Origin: Symbiodinium natans
Lineage: Eukaryota > Sar > Dinophyceae > Suessiales > Symbiodiniaceae
Reading direction: 5' to 3'
Assembly (NCBI GenBank): GCA_905221605.1
Contig: CAJNDS010001957.1
Span: forward strand, 132,438 to 196,437
DNA length: 64,000 nucleotides
Shown here: in pieces, positions 9,155 through 20,548 of the stretch
How the letters are laid out: each line of letters starts with the position of its first letter
Numbering within the stretch: position 1 is the stretch's first letter
The notes under the pieces: generated by a model
The model's input: the letters and a program-made list of their open reading frames with translations, nothing else
Databases searched by the model: none
Told to the model about the DNA's origin: nothing
Made by a program: the position numbers and the translations under genes

Positions 9155-9223
9155 TTGACAGGTTAAAAGTTCACAAATTCTGTTGAATGCTTTCAAGATG
9201 CTCGGCTGCCTAAGGTGGAGCTC
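9155..9223 (-). CDS. candidate exon
   Basis: Acceptor TGGCCTCAG, donor CAA|GTTGGC; 23 codons in phase 0. Reads ELHLRQPSILKAFNRICELL then TCQ, amphipathic. The donor is weak (GTTGGC). Confidence 0.45.
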
Positions 9224-9270
9224 CTGAGGCCACATGTTATTCATTTCCATTCCAACCCAATGCGGCTCAC

Positions 9271-9459
9271 GGAAATCTTGATAACAACTTGCATCAAAAG
9301 CTCAATACATGACGCAATGCGGCTTCTCGAGTTTTCACCATCATCCACATACCAAAACAAAGTCCTGCGCCGGCCATCTGCAGATTCCGTCCCAGGCCTT
9401 TCACCATAAGCAATGCTAATGACCGGAAGCCACACGAATGTCTTTGCAAATCGCCGAGG
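9271..9459 (-). CDS. candidate exon, most upstream member of the minus-strand series
   Basis: Acceptor TTGACAG, donor GTGAGC; 63 codons, phase 0 at both ends. Reads RRFAKTFVWLPVISIAYG, SADGRRRTLFWYVDDG, SRSRIASCIELLMQVV and IKIS. Family not recognised. No upstream exon or start codon was found before the repeat zone at 9.9 kb, so the gene start is unknown. Confidence 0.55.
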
Positions 9460-9903
9460 CTGTCAACAGGATGCACATTTGGCTACAGCAAAATGAAGCT
9501 AACACATACAGGCACAACAAGCAGCACACTCCTGGACTGTTCGGAAGCACTCCGGACATGTTCAGGCGGAGGAGACATCAATGTTTCTCGAACTAATGTG
9601 CAAAGATTCTCTTTAGTAGTGCTTGGCACTAATCAGGCAGCTGCTCCTTTGTTGATATGATTGTCGTATGGTTCTGAGATGAACAACTGTTGACATTCGT
9701 CATACAAACCCCTCTTGTAAAAACAAACAGACACAAGAGCATGAGGATACTTGTGATGACTGCAACCTCCTGGATTTGCTGATTTGGCTATGATTTTCCT
9801 GTCGACACGACCTTGAGCCACGGCGCGCAATGGTTGTTGCGATTGAAAAATAACGTCAGCGTCAGACGCATCTATGCAGGCTTGTGGATGTTCCGAAGCG
9901 ACG
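9460..9903. other. no firm gene
   Basis: A minus frame at 9633-9850 (VDRKIIAKSANPGG, RGLYDECQQLF) might be an additional upstream exon, but splice signals are not convincing. Confidence 0.3.
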
Positions 9904-10085
9904 CGGGTCCCCAACCCGCACTGGAAAGCTCAACAAGTTGTAGGCAATAATGGCACGGGTCACCAACCCGCACCGGGCAATCAAAGTGGTCTGGGTCACC
10001 AACCCACAGTGTTCAACCAAGTTGTAGGCCAAAAACGGCACGGTCACCAACTCGCGACGGGAACTTCAGACCAAGTTGTAGCCGA
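9904..10085 (+). repeat. ~53-bp tandem repeat
   Basis: About four diverged units built from GGTCACCAACCCGCAC and CAAGTTGTAGGC followed by AATGGCACG. The third unit lacks its second half. The repeat stays open on both strands, but frame and length vary between units, so I do not call it a protein. Confidence 0.8.
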
Positions 10086-10381
10086 CAATACCTGCACTGG
10101 GATGCTCAGCCGGATTATGGCACATCAAGCACCCTGTATATGAGGGCGGCAAACCAAAGTGCGATAATCGGATGGTGAATTGCGCTGAATCGGAGTTGAA
10201 GGGATGGGGTAGTTGAGGTTGGGGCTGGGTTTACCCAAGCCTTGAGGCCCTGTAGGTACGCACTATGAAATCCTAGCCATGACCCACCCGTCACGGACCA
10301 ATCACCTCCCCCCCACACCCCTCATAACTATGCTGTGATGTCTCATTTTCCTGCGCCAAAGGTTTGTGATAGTCTCAATCG

Positions 10382-10783
10382 TTGCCGCCCTCCGCTAATT
10401 TGTCAAATCCTCACATACCTTCTTCATTATTTACCCCTATCCACCTTATTCGCTTTTCAAAAGGAAGGATGTTAGATCAGTCAATGTTCCTCTTTTCCCA
10501 GAGACAAGAGTCAACAAGCTTTGGCCTGTACTTGGTGAAGACGATTCTTTCAATGTTTTCTTCCCAGATTAAAGTTTTTCCTGAATCTTGCCCTTTCACC
10601 CCTGGTTTTCAGCCTTTTTTCTTCGATTATCCCCGCATCAATACACCTGCTTCGTTTCCCCTAAATTTCCATCCTCTCTTTTCCAAGCTCCGTAAAAATT
10701 TCTTTAGCTGTCAACAGCCCTTTCAGAAACCAGAGAAGTTGACGATGCCATCATCAAGAAGAATGTCCGCCTTGCTTGTTTAA
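10382..10783 (+). pseudogene. AT-rich frame resembling the C-terminal half of a histidine-kinase ATPase domain
   Basis: An open frame of 133 codons, clearly more AT-rich than its surroundings. In order it contains NPHIPSSL (compare DNGPGIPxxL of the N/G1 box), HLIRFSKGR (compare FxRFxKG of the F box) and SFGLYLVKTILSMF (compare GLGLYLVKxI of the G2 box). A final QIKVFPESCPFTPGF recalls the last strands of the HATPase_c fold. The glycines of G1 are replaced and no histidine box or upstream domain is seen, so if the resemblance is real this is a decayed fragment, perhaps bacterial in origin. Chance resemblance is possible. Confidence 0.3.
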
Positions 10784-11362
10784 GGTTTGCAGAAAGCGTG
10801 CTTACAGTTCTGTTACATGTGCCTCAGCTCTTGATTGAAAGCAACTTAAAGCATTGAGCCGAGTGTTCTTCATTCGCAGCCTTCCAAAGCTTCGACATTC
10901 AAAGCCAAGCGCAACTGCTTTTTTCAAGATGGATTCGAATTCAAGGTCAAGGTCCCGTCTTGTATGGTGGATCTGCCCTTGACATTGATGATCCCGTGGT
11001 GGTTGACAGCCCGAGTATGGCCTGGATCCCATTCTTTAGGGTCCATCCGGAAACCGATAGGTACCTCCCATAGGACAGGGGCCTATGCACCGGGGTGGGG
11101 CTGCTCTGGCATAGACCCCTATGCGGGCGACAGACCCCTATCGTTTTAGGATAGGCCCATATGCAAGTCGCACACCGTGGAGGCCCCGCTTGTTAAGCCG
11201 TGCACTTGTTTCAGGCACAAGTTTTTCAAACCCATCATGCGAGCATTGTGTTTGCCTCAACCCCAAACCCTCAACCCTTGTGTTACCCAACCCCCCCACT
11301 TGTTAAGCTGCGCAAGCTTGCTTCAGGCATGTTTTTCAGCTGGGGGGCGGGGGGGGGGGGCC
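10784..11362. other. no gene; repeated GGCCTATGC-like motif
   Basis: Between 11065 and 11165 the words CATAGGACAGGGGCCTATGC, CATAGACCCCTATGC and ATAGGCCCATATGC form short near-palindromes in series. Otherwise nothing recognised. Confidence 0.5.
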
Positions 11363-12395
<1,033 letters not shown>

Positions 12396-12417
12396 CCTAC
12401 GACTAGGGGTGGTGTTG

Positions 12418-12575
12418 CCAGTGCGTGACTGGCCAGAGCATCCATGCCGGCACGATGATTACGTCCGTGTTACCAGTGCGTGCGAATGGCAAGAGCATCC
12501 ACGCCCGCATGATGATTGCGTCCAGTGTGGGCAAATGGCCAAAGCATCCTGCCCGCACGATGATTCAGTCCGTAT
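12418..12575 (+). repeat. 50-55-bp repeat, three copies
   Basis: Units start CCAGTGCGTG or CCAGTGTGGG at 12418, 12473 and 12522. Each contains GGC(C/A)(A/AGA)GAGCATCC or AAAGCATCC and a CACGATGATT-like end. The second half of each unit is best conserved. Confidence 0.75.
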
Positions 12576-13790
12576 TTCCGGGGAGGCCCACGCGCGCGAA
12601 GCCAGACTTGTTGAGATTTTTCGAGCCCCAGATTTGGAGTCGCGCAAACTGGCAACTTTTGCAAACATGTGTACGCGATTTGCAAGGCCTCTGAGGTCTT
12701 ACCCTGCGGAGGTTCGAGGCCTTCCGAGGCCTTCCCTACTCATGGGGTTTCGAGGGGTTTCGAGACCTTTCGAGGCCTCGACAAATTCCCAAAACCCCTT
12801 TAACTTTAGCTTGCAAGATGACGCGGCCTCGGGGGCCCGGGCTTATAATACAACAAAAGGGGCCCCCGCAATGCCTCGAGCCCGGACGAATCCTGGCTGC
12901 CTCTCTTCTTTCATCTAAAAAGAAATTTTGAGCCGCAGCTGGCGCCAAGTCCTCTTCATTCTCCCTCTTTTCAAAACATCACGACGGACCTGGAAGGGGC
13001 TGATCCTGCACAAGCTTTCTTGCTGCCGCAAGTTTTTATTTTAGACTTCTCGACGGGCCTCAAATACATGGCCTCGATGATTCTGAGCTTTTAAAGATTT
13101 TGACGGGTTCAATGGAGAAGACGAACTGACGTTCACAAGGCTTTCGCTGGCATCGACCTTTCCCTCAAGGTGCATGACATCCGGGCCGGCGCAACACGCT
13201 TACCTCCGCTGTCCAAAACCCAAGCTCCAAAAGTTCTCACTCTGCAATGTCTGGCAGGCGACTCTGCGCTACAGAATACGTTGAAGCCACGTTGGTCAAC
13301 TTCTCAGATTTGAAGCGTGATCGCTCACACTTAGGCGCACAAAAAACTATTTCGCATTTTTTGGGATTTGTTGTCAATTCACTCAAGCTCCTCCACCGCT
13401 TGAGTCGTGGAGTTGCGCTCCGTCATGGTCACTTCAACTGGAGAGCCACGCTTGGAGTGTAGCAGCAGCCACCAATTCAGCAAAGGCGTGCAAGCAATTG
13501 GGCCAGACGGGCTCTTTGTATGACGGAACCTTGCAGAGGCGTAGTTCAGCAAGTTCAAGCTGGCTCACACAAATGTTGCCACAAGTCTCCGCATTCCAAG
13601 CTCACGAAGAATTCCATGTGAATTCTTGGAATGGACGTGAGTGGGTGAGAGGACCGAGAGCGGCAGTGCATCTTTGACCGCTCTGTCTGTTAGCCATGTT
13701 CAACGCTTCTGCCCAACTGCTCTTCTGTTGCTGGGGGGGGCCGCAGTCGGATTGGACGTTTGCTGTTGACGCTCGAGTCGGATTCGAGGT
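12576..13790. other. no gene recognised
   Basis: Contains a short stretch of GAGGCCTTCC and GGGGTTTCGAG words (12700-12780) and an open frame at 13247-13462 without splice or family support. Confidence 0.35.
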
Positions 13791-13899
13791 TGGGCAGGCG
13801 CATTCCTGGCCATGGCACTGGGCGGTGCTTGCTTAAAGAGACGCGACGCCAGAGTTCTTGGCAGCGCAGCTCTTCCTTGAAGGTGCGACGCCATGCGCG

Positions 13900-14425
13900 G
13901 CGGTCGCCGCCGCGGCTGCGATGGCGAAGGAGGCTTCGAAGCCTTCGAAGCCGAAGGGCAAGGGGAGGTCGGAGGGGGGGGGGGAGGTGAAGGTCTGAAG
14001 GCTTCGAAGGCGGTGAGGACGAAGGCTTCGAAGGCTTCGAAGTGAGGACGAAGGGGGCTTCGAAGCCTTCGAAGGTGAAGACGAAGGGAGCTTCGAAGGC
14101 TTCGAAGGCGAGGACGAAGGGGGCTTCGAAGGCTCCGTCTCATCAAACTACTCCCTTCTCTCTTCTCTCTGATTTTTTCGAAAGATGAAATACGAACAAC
14201 CAAAAAGATTCGAGGGGGGTGGATTAGAACACATTCTCTTCTCTCTTCTCCCTTCCTCCCCCCAATTCTCCAGGCTTTGAAGGTAAAAATGAAGGGGCTT
14301 CGAAAGCTTCGAAGGGAGGACGAAGGGGGCTTCGAAGGCTTCGAAGGTGAGAACGAAGAGGGGCGCTTGGCCTTCGAAGACTTCGAAGGCTTCGAAGGCT
14401 TCGAAGGGGAGGATGAAGCCCCCTT
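13900..14425 (+). repeat. GGCTTCGAAGG repeat (palindromic TTCGAA core)
   Basis: More than twenty TTCGAAG words occur singly or in pairs, separated by GTGAGGACGAAGGGGG-like linkers, with an unrelated insert at about 14135-14270. The plus frame of the right half reads an acidic FEGFEGEDEGG repeat and the minus frame a Lys/Pro/Ser-rich one. The purine-rich strand and palindromic core suggest repeat expansion. Coding use is unproven. Confidence 0.85.
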
Positions 14426-14856
14426 CATAACTGAAGACCCCCTTCGTGAAGGTTCTCCGATCCTGCCTGGCTGGCGTCGCGCCTCGAGAAGAAATTTTTT
14501 TCTCTCATTGTCACGTCGCGTCCGGCTCGTTTGACCACTTTTAACGTCGTCTCCTCAATGAATTTGAAAGAGGAAGCTTTTCAACCTGCTTCCAATTCAG
14601 AAGTGGTTTTCTCTGCATTGGGGAACCGAGCCGCCTCGGCAGTGGACGCGGATTGTCACAGCTGGCGTCCACTTCAGGTGCCTCTTGGCATTGTAACAGC
14701 ACCAGTTGATGGTTTCTCACCAACTTGTGCTTTGCCTCCCTTTTTTTGACAAGTTGTTTTTCGAACTGCGGCTGCTTCGGAAAAAGATTGATCAGGTCCG
14801 TGGAGACCATAGCGCACCTCGCCAAGAAGTCTCATCAGGACTGAGCACAACGCCGA

Positions 14857-15027
14857 ATGGACATGGGGCCCAACGCGCCCCGGCCTGCTTGGTATGATGC
14901 TGCCACCGCTTGGGCAGCCCTTAAGGGGCTCATCCGATCCAAGCACCCAACCAAGCAACGCCTCAACAGCTTCTGGTGTAAAATGTACTGCCACGGCAAC
15001 TCCAAGAAGTCTGAGCTCTCGGCTCTT
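14857..15027 (+). CDS. candidate first or early exon of plus-strand block
   Basis: Starts at an ATG and reads MDMGPNAPRPAWYDAA, AWAALKGLIRSKHPTKQRL and FWCKMYCHGNSKKSELSAL to a GTAACT donor (57 codons). Third codon positions are mostly G or C, as in the other plausible exons. The minus frame is also open, which lowers confidence. The ATG may be internal if an acceptor TGAG just upstream is used. Confidence 0.4.
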
Positions 15028-16263
15028 GTAACTGCCCTCTCCCCTTTCTCTTCCAGTCCCAGAACGAAGGTGCTGTGCAGTATAGCAAGTTCAGGAGGCC
15101 ATTCGGACGATGTGGCATTTAACCAAAGCCACCATGGCACGGCATGTGGAAGCACCCATCCCGACAGGCATCTCTGGAATAAGGAGGAGTTGCGCAAGCC
15201 TGTCTGTTGCCCCGCAGCCACCACCTTGAGTGGTCTGAGCTTGGCCTTTGACCAAAAAGGTCTTCCTTGGCTTTCTGTGCGGCTGGGCAGTCTATTTACC
15301 CTTTATGCACTTCAATGACTGGCCTTACAGCCAGACCCCATTAGACCCATTAGAGGCCGGCGGTGGCACCGCTTTTCCGGGCTGGCATTCTGGAGGGAAC
15401 TCAAAACCTGAAGCGCCCAATTCAATCAGCCAAAACTGGGGCACTCCAGCAAACAAAGCGCCTTTAATGGCGGCGGTTACTTGCGCATTTCATCAGAAAA
15501 AAAGCTAATTTACAGAGCACTTGTGTTAGATCAGTTTATGGACCACAGTCCAGCTGCCACAATGCAAGTTTTGGAAAAAGCGAACTGTTGTAATGGTGGC
15601 CATTGCAGGTGTAAACACGTTTACGTGGTCAAGACTGCAACAGTTCCAAGTTCATTGTCAGAGGTTCGTGCAACGCTCTTCTTCTTGTACGCAACAGGAT
15701 GAACAGGACGATGGGAATACGGCTTACGAGGGTCACAGCAAGCACGTGAATGTGCCAGTGACGCCAATCATGCTGCTTTCCTTTATCCAGTATCTTCTTG
15801 ACCGGTCAAGAAGCAGTTTCAGCGTTGTGCTTTGGCGCGAAGCACATCAAATTCTCTTCATTCAGCCTTGGGCCAGGCCGTCTTTCCAGGTGCTTAACTT
15901 TATCAGCGAGTCCCGCAGAATTGCAGTTTTGCACCTGTGAACTTCGGTCCAGAAAAAGCAACTCTACCACTGAAAATCACCTTCACTGTTCCATATTTAA
16001 GAGCCGTCTTTCCAATCTCCACTGCTAAGTTCCCTTTGAAATCCATCTGTGTTCTTGCAGCGTCCAGTTCAAGGTCTGCGGCTCATCGCACAGAGGCTGC
16101 ACATTTTCTTAGAAGTTCTACCACCATCAGCTGCGGCACTCATTTTGTTTTGATCGCACTTTGCAACAGAATTGGGTTTTTGAAAAAGGACGGAAGGCAA
16201 GCGGGGGCAGGGAAGAAGGAAAGAAGACTGTTTTTCTGGCCTTCTTGAGTGTTTTACGGATTA
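15028..16263. other. no firm gene
   Basis: Several open frames overlap, but none shows good composition plus splice sites. Confidence 0.3.
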
Positions 16264-17430
16264 TGAGCTGTTGTCTGGTTTCATTAGCTCTTTAGAGATG
16301 ATTGCATTATTTGCTGATTCCTGGAATGATTGCATGTTTCCTCAAGTACTGTGAGCTGTTTGGGGTTGTTAGTGGTTTCCTGGTATTATTGCTGTTTTTT
16401 CTGGTATTATGAGCTGTTTCCTGGTGTTGTTTTTTGTTTCCTGGTGGTGTGAGCTGTTTTTTGGTGGAATTGGTTGTTTCCTGGCATTATTGGCTGTTTC
16501 CTTGTGTTTTCAGCTGTTGCCTGGTAGTCTAGCTGTTCCCGGAATTATTCGCTGTTTCCTGTTATTGCGAGCTGTTTCCTGGTATTATTGGCTGTTTCCG
16601 GGGTGGTACTAGCTGTTTGCTGTCATTATTAGCTGTTTCCTGGTATTACTATTTGTTACCTGGAAGTATCAGCTGCATCCTGTTTACTAGCTGTTTCCTT
16701 GAATAATTAGCTGTTTCCTGGGTTATTGGCTGTTTCCTGGTATTATTAGCTGATTCCTGGTATTAGTAGCTGTTTGTTGGTATTAGCAGTTGTTTCCTGG
16801 TTTTATTAGTTGTTTCCTGGTACTATTAGCTGTTTCTATGATTAGCTGTTTCCTGGTATGAGTAGCTGTTTCCTGGTATTATTAGCTGTTTCCTTGTATT
16901 ATTAGCTGTTTCCTGTTATTGTTAGCTGTTTCCTGGTACTATTAGCTTGTTCCCTGGCATTATTAGCTGTTTCCTGGATTTTTTAGCTGTTTCCCAGCAG
17001 TTTTAGCTGTTTGCAGGTAGTATTAGCTGTTTCCTGGTATGATTAGCTGTTTCCTGTTATTATTTGCTGTTTCCTGGTGTATCAGCTGCTTCCTGGCATT
17101 ATTGGCTGTTTCGTGGCATTGTTAGCCGGGCCATTACCTCTTTCCTGGTATTACTAGCTGTTTCTTGGCATTTTTTGCTGTTTCCTGGTATTTTGGCTGT
17201 CTCCTGGCATTATTAGCTGTTTCCTGGTATGATTAGCCGTTTCCTGCTATTATTGTTGTTTCTTGGTGTTATTGGCGGTGAACCGGTTTTTTCTAGCTGC
17301 TTCCTGGCTGCTTACTGGCATTAACTACTTTCTAGTATGATTCGCTGTTTTCTGGGATTCTTTGCTTCCAGGTATTATTTGCTGTTTCCTCATAATATCA
17401 GCTGTTTTCTGGCATTATGAGCTGTTTCCT
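16264..17430 (+). repeat. 20-bp minisatellite AGCTGTTTCCTGGTATTATT
   Basis: About 55 diverged units of AGCTGTTTCCTGG plus a short AT-rich linker (TATTATT and variants). The GCTGTTTCC core is best conserved; linker length and sequence vary. Pyrimidine/T-rich on plus. No coding frame persists. Confidence 0.93.
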
Positions 17431-17791
17431 GCAAATCTGCGCGGCTTGCCCAGGGTAATGCACTGATGTGAGCCACAAATTGCCGCTTGTAGTCTCATGC
17501 GGACTCTAAAGCGTGCTTCGTGAGAGTGCATGTCCGGATCTTTGTGATTTAGCGAACAAGCGACAAGCCAAACCCCAAGCCTTCAACATGGGCTCAAAAG
17601 CAGTAGAAGTGTTGGAGCCTCGGGGGAGCCCGATGCACAAGGCACAGAAAGCAGGTTCCAAAATGCATGGTCTGTACTTTTCGTAGCTTACCCGATGAAG
17701 TATCTGTCTGTTGCCGTACGTTGTGAGTTGTGTCCACAGGGTTGATCCTACATTTTTCGGTTCTTCTTTGACCATGTGACCATGTCTCGAG

Positions 17792-17863
17792 AACTGTTGG
17801 CCATGGAAAGCCAGAGCCGGAAGTTGGCGCAGGAGCTCCGGCTGTTCGGAGCTCAGGCACAGC
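17792..17863 (+). CDS. candidate coiled-coil exon
   Basis: Reads ELLAMESQSRKLAQELRLFG then AQAQ before a GTTGCG donor; acceptor TCTCGAG. It is the first of the long plus-strand series of helical, Glu/Arg/Gln/Leu/Ala-rich exons that continues to about 50 kb. Confidence 0.45.
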
Positions 17864-18064
17864 GTTGCGGATGGAATCGTTGTGCCTGATTTCGAACGTA
17901 GGGAAAGTTGCGTTACTGTAGGTTGGGCAGACCACTGAGGCAGCGCGAGGCACAGAGACAAAGCTCTAAAGCGCTTGTGATCTTGGAGGTGAAGGCTGGG
18001 TCTGGGTGGTTGGGAAGTTGACTTGTGCAAAGCATGCATATTGCACAGCTCGTTCGAAATTTAG

Positions 18065-18118
18065 GAACGCATTCTGCAGGATGCAGTCATCGACAGCCTG
18101 GAAGAACAATTGAACGAG
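18065..18118 (+). CDS. candidate coiled-coil exon
   Basis: Acceptor AAATTTAG, donor GTGCTT; exactly 18 codons in phase 0: ERILQDAVIDSLEEQLNE, with clear heptad leucines. Confidence 0.55.
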
Positions 18119-18271
18119 GTGCTTTGCAAGCTGGGACGGGGTTGTTCGTCAGCGCTGCCTTGAAGCAGGCTGATGTTGTGCTGGTCTTGTGTTGTGGTCC
18201 AGCTGCAAAGCAAATCCCACGAGATGTTTAACTGCATCGTGCATTGTAGAACATGTCTGCACATGATCAAG

Positions 18272-18352
18272 CGTGCAAGATGGCTGCGACGAAAGCACGA
18301 AAACCATGGTATCGCGCAGGCCCTTGAGGAGGCTGCTGCGCTCAAGTGGCTT
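18272..18352 (+). CDS. candidate coiled-coil exon
   Basis: Acceptor GATCAAG, donor GTACCA; 27 codons in phase 0, RARWLRRKHENHGIAQ then ALEEAAALKWL. Confidence 0.5.
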
Positions 18353-18435
18353 GTACCAGCAATTCGCAGGGGGGGGAGGGGATGGTTGAGCCAAACCAGT
18401 CAGCCGAAGAAGAAGTTCATGAAGTGAGATTCCAG

Positions 18436-18499
18436 GTGCCGAGCCCACAATGCGGAGGATCGTGTGCAGGCTGCGGAACGTGAAAGGCGGCCCAAAAGG
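18436..18499 (+). CDS. candidate coiled-coil exon
   Basis: Acceptor AGATTCCAG, donor GTGGAT; CRAHNAEDRVQAAERERR then PKR. An alternative frame is less helical. Confidence 0.45.
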
Positions 18500-18548
18500 G
18501 TGGATCTGTAACGCAGGGGATGTGTTGTTTCTGCTGTGGAGAAACCAG

Positions 18549-18624
18549 CATCAGCGGAACTTCGAGGCGCCAAGCAGCGGCTGCTGCACGCGCCGCCTCC
18601 ACAGAAGAGGCGAAGAGGGCCCGG
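18549..18624 (+). CDS. candidate coiled-coil exon
   Basis: Acceptor AAACCAG, donor GTGCAT; reads TSRRQAAAARAASTEE then AKRAR. A second frame (ASAELRGAKQRLLHAP) is equally helical, so frame is undecided. Confidence 0.4.
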
Positions 18625-19189
18625 GTGCATCACTGTTGGATGGCGATGGGCCAGTCTGGGTTCTGTGAAGGCATCTTCTAGCTTCTGCACGGGCCCATTG
18701 TGCTTGTGTAGTTGTTCCCGTTCACTCGCGGACGATAGTTTTTTGGCGGTTCAACTTGCTGATAAGCAAAGAGTGGCATCACCCCCCCGCAATATACTTT
18801 TGTTCTTGCGTGCAACACAGCATTTCATTTTTTTGCTTGTGCGTTGACTAGCAGCAGGGCGTGTGAAGAGCGTTTTTTCTAGAGTTCTTGGCGTTACAAC
18901 TTGGTTTGCATCATGTTCTCTTACACATCATGCAGCATGTTCATGACAGTCTTCATTGTTTCAGAATGCTGGACATGTGCCAAAACATGCACGGGAGAGC
19001 AGGACAGCAGGCCACTGAGGCTGGTCTTTGCCAAGTCGATGCAAAGTGCTCCCAACTCCCTGAAATGCGAACTGTTCTATCCCATAAATCCGTAGACCAA
19101 CAATTTTGCCACCCCAAGCCGAGAAACTTTAGAGCCTTGGTACTTTTCGAGTTCATGTTTACAAACATCCCCAAATCCACTCGGGGCAG
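18625..19189. other. intron-like sequence
   Basis: No exon recognised between two coiled-coil exons. Short frames only. Confidence 0.4.
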
Positions 19190-19237
19190 GCGAAGGCGCT
19201 GGTGGCCGAAGCCTGGGAAGCCGACAGGCGAACCGAG
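19190..19237 (+). CDS. candidate coiled-coil exon with GC donor
   Basis: Acceptor GGGGCAG, then 16 codons in phase 0, AKALVAEAWEADRRTE, ending GAG|GCGGGT. The next GT would leave the helical composition, so a GC donor is preferred. Confidence 0.5.
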
Positions 19238-19277
19238 GCGGGTTTCGGGAGCAGGCGGATTCTGAGGGGCGTTCAGT

Positions 19278-19310
19278 GGGGTTGAGGGTTGAGGGTTGAG
19301 GGTTGACGGT

Positions 19311-19370
<60 letters not shown>

Positions 19371-19375
19371 GGTTT
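19278..19375 (+). repeat. GGGTTGA heptamer array
   Basis: About fourteen GGTTGAG units, one with a C for G change, ending GGGTTTAG. This is one base different from the TTTAGGG register (GGGTTTA), so it is a variant telomere-like array inside an intron of the plus-strand series. Confidence 0.95.
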
Positions 19376-20365
19376 AGCCATTGCAGGTGACGAGAGGCAC
19401 TCGGATTTCTTAAGTTGTGGAACAGGCTTGTAAAAATTGGAGTAGCTTTGCCGTTTGCTGTTGTCCACAGGTATATTCGTACGTTGATAAGTAGTTTACG
19501 AATGCATGAATCTTATGAGCGACCGAACGAAACAAGGAAGCATCTGTAAAGTTGGGACACAAGACCTTGAGAACTTGGATGTAGAACTCAAGCCTTTGGT
19601 AGCAGCCTGGTGACTTCGTTCTCAGCGTGTTCACTTTGTTCACACAGTTGATGCATTAAGAGAGCTAAGTGAGAGCAATTATATTATTAACGCAAGTTCA
19701 CGCGTGGTTAATATTATTATTGTGCGAACGAAGTGTGCGTTCTCTATTATTATTTCCGTGAAGAGAACGCGTTTATTAAGTTACAAACGAAATGCCTGTT
19801 CTGTTTGGTTTTCTACGGGGCTTACCACTTCCTTTTTGCTCGTTGTTGGCCTCCTGGTTCGACATGATTGTAAAATATTTTTGGAAACTGCCACTCCATT
19901 GATGCTGAGAGCCCCGACCCTTAAGTGAGCCCTCAAACCCTGGCCAGAGGCCCAGCACTCAACGAAAAGTGGCTCCCGAGTTTCCTTCACTTGCCCAGTG
20001 TTACGTCTGCCTAGCGTCAGATGGAATTCGGATTCTCTGCGGTGCGATTTCCTCATTGAACGGTTGAGAAAGCTTGTGTTTTGAAACTGTGGAGGTCCAA
20101 ATCCTTCAATTAGATGAAAATACTAAGCCCCTATACAAAACGCATACCGAAACCTTCCCCGCCCCCTAAACCCTTACGTCCCCTTCCCGTATCGAATCGA
20201 AGGTCCTCGCCGAGGAGGCGCGGTCTCTGCGGCACCGGCGCAGCGCCGCACAAAAACAGGCGGAGGCGAGAGGCATTGGGGCATTGTGATGGGTGAAACG
20301 GTCAAGAGATGTGGAAGATTTGGTTTTGTTTCTTGGCTTCTTCTTTGTTTCTGTGTGCATTGCAG
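19376..20365. other. intron-like or intergenic sequence
   Basis: AT-richer in places (19670-19760). No exon recognised. Confidence 0.4.
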
Positions 20366-20450
20366 CTGTTGCAGGCAGCGGAGCTGGCGCTGGCACAGCG
20401 CCGTGCCCGCATCGAGGCGGCCAGCTCTCGTGTCCTGGCACTGAGCTGTC
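20366..20450 (+). CDS. candidate coiled-coil exon
   Basis: Acceptor TGTGCATTGCAG. Reads LLQAAELALAQRRARIEA then ASSRVLALS. The donor is uncertain (GTGTCC at about 20430, or GTCCCT). Confidence 0.5.
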
Positions 20451-20548
20451 CCTAAGCAGTGGTGTGGTGTCACGTGGAGGCTACCGGTGTTTTGGCAGCG
20501 AAGCTTCAGATGGGATCCTTAAGTTAATGTGGTGCTGGGTGTGTGCAG

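Noticed and set aside
13700-14428. 242-codon minus-strand Ser/Lys/Pro/Arg-rich frame
   Set aside because: Mostly the complement of the TTCGAAG repeat; no family or splice support.
16264-17430. CRISPR-like or regulatory array of regular spacing
   Set aside because: Linkers are short, variable and AT-rich rather than unique spacers; a minisatellite explains it.
17506-18039. 177-codon minus-strand frame
   Set aside because: It overlaps a better supported plus-strand coiled-coil exon (17792-17863) and lacks family features.
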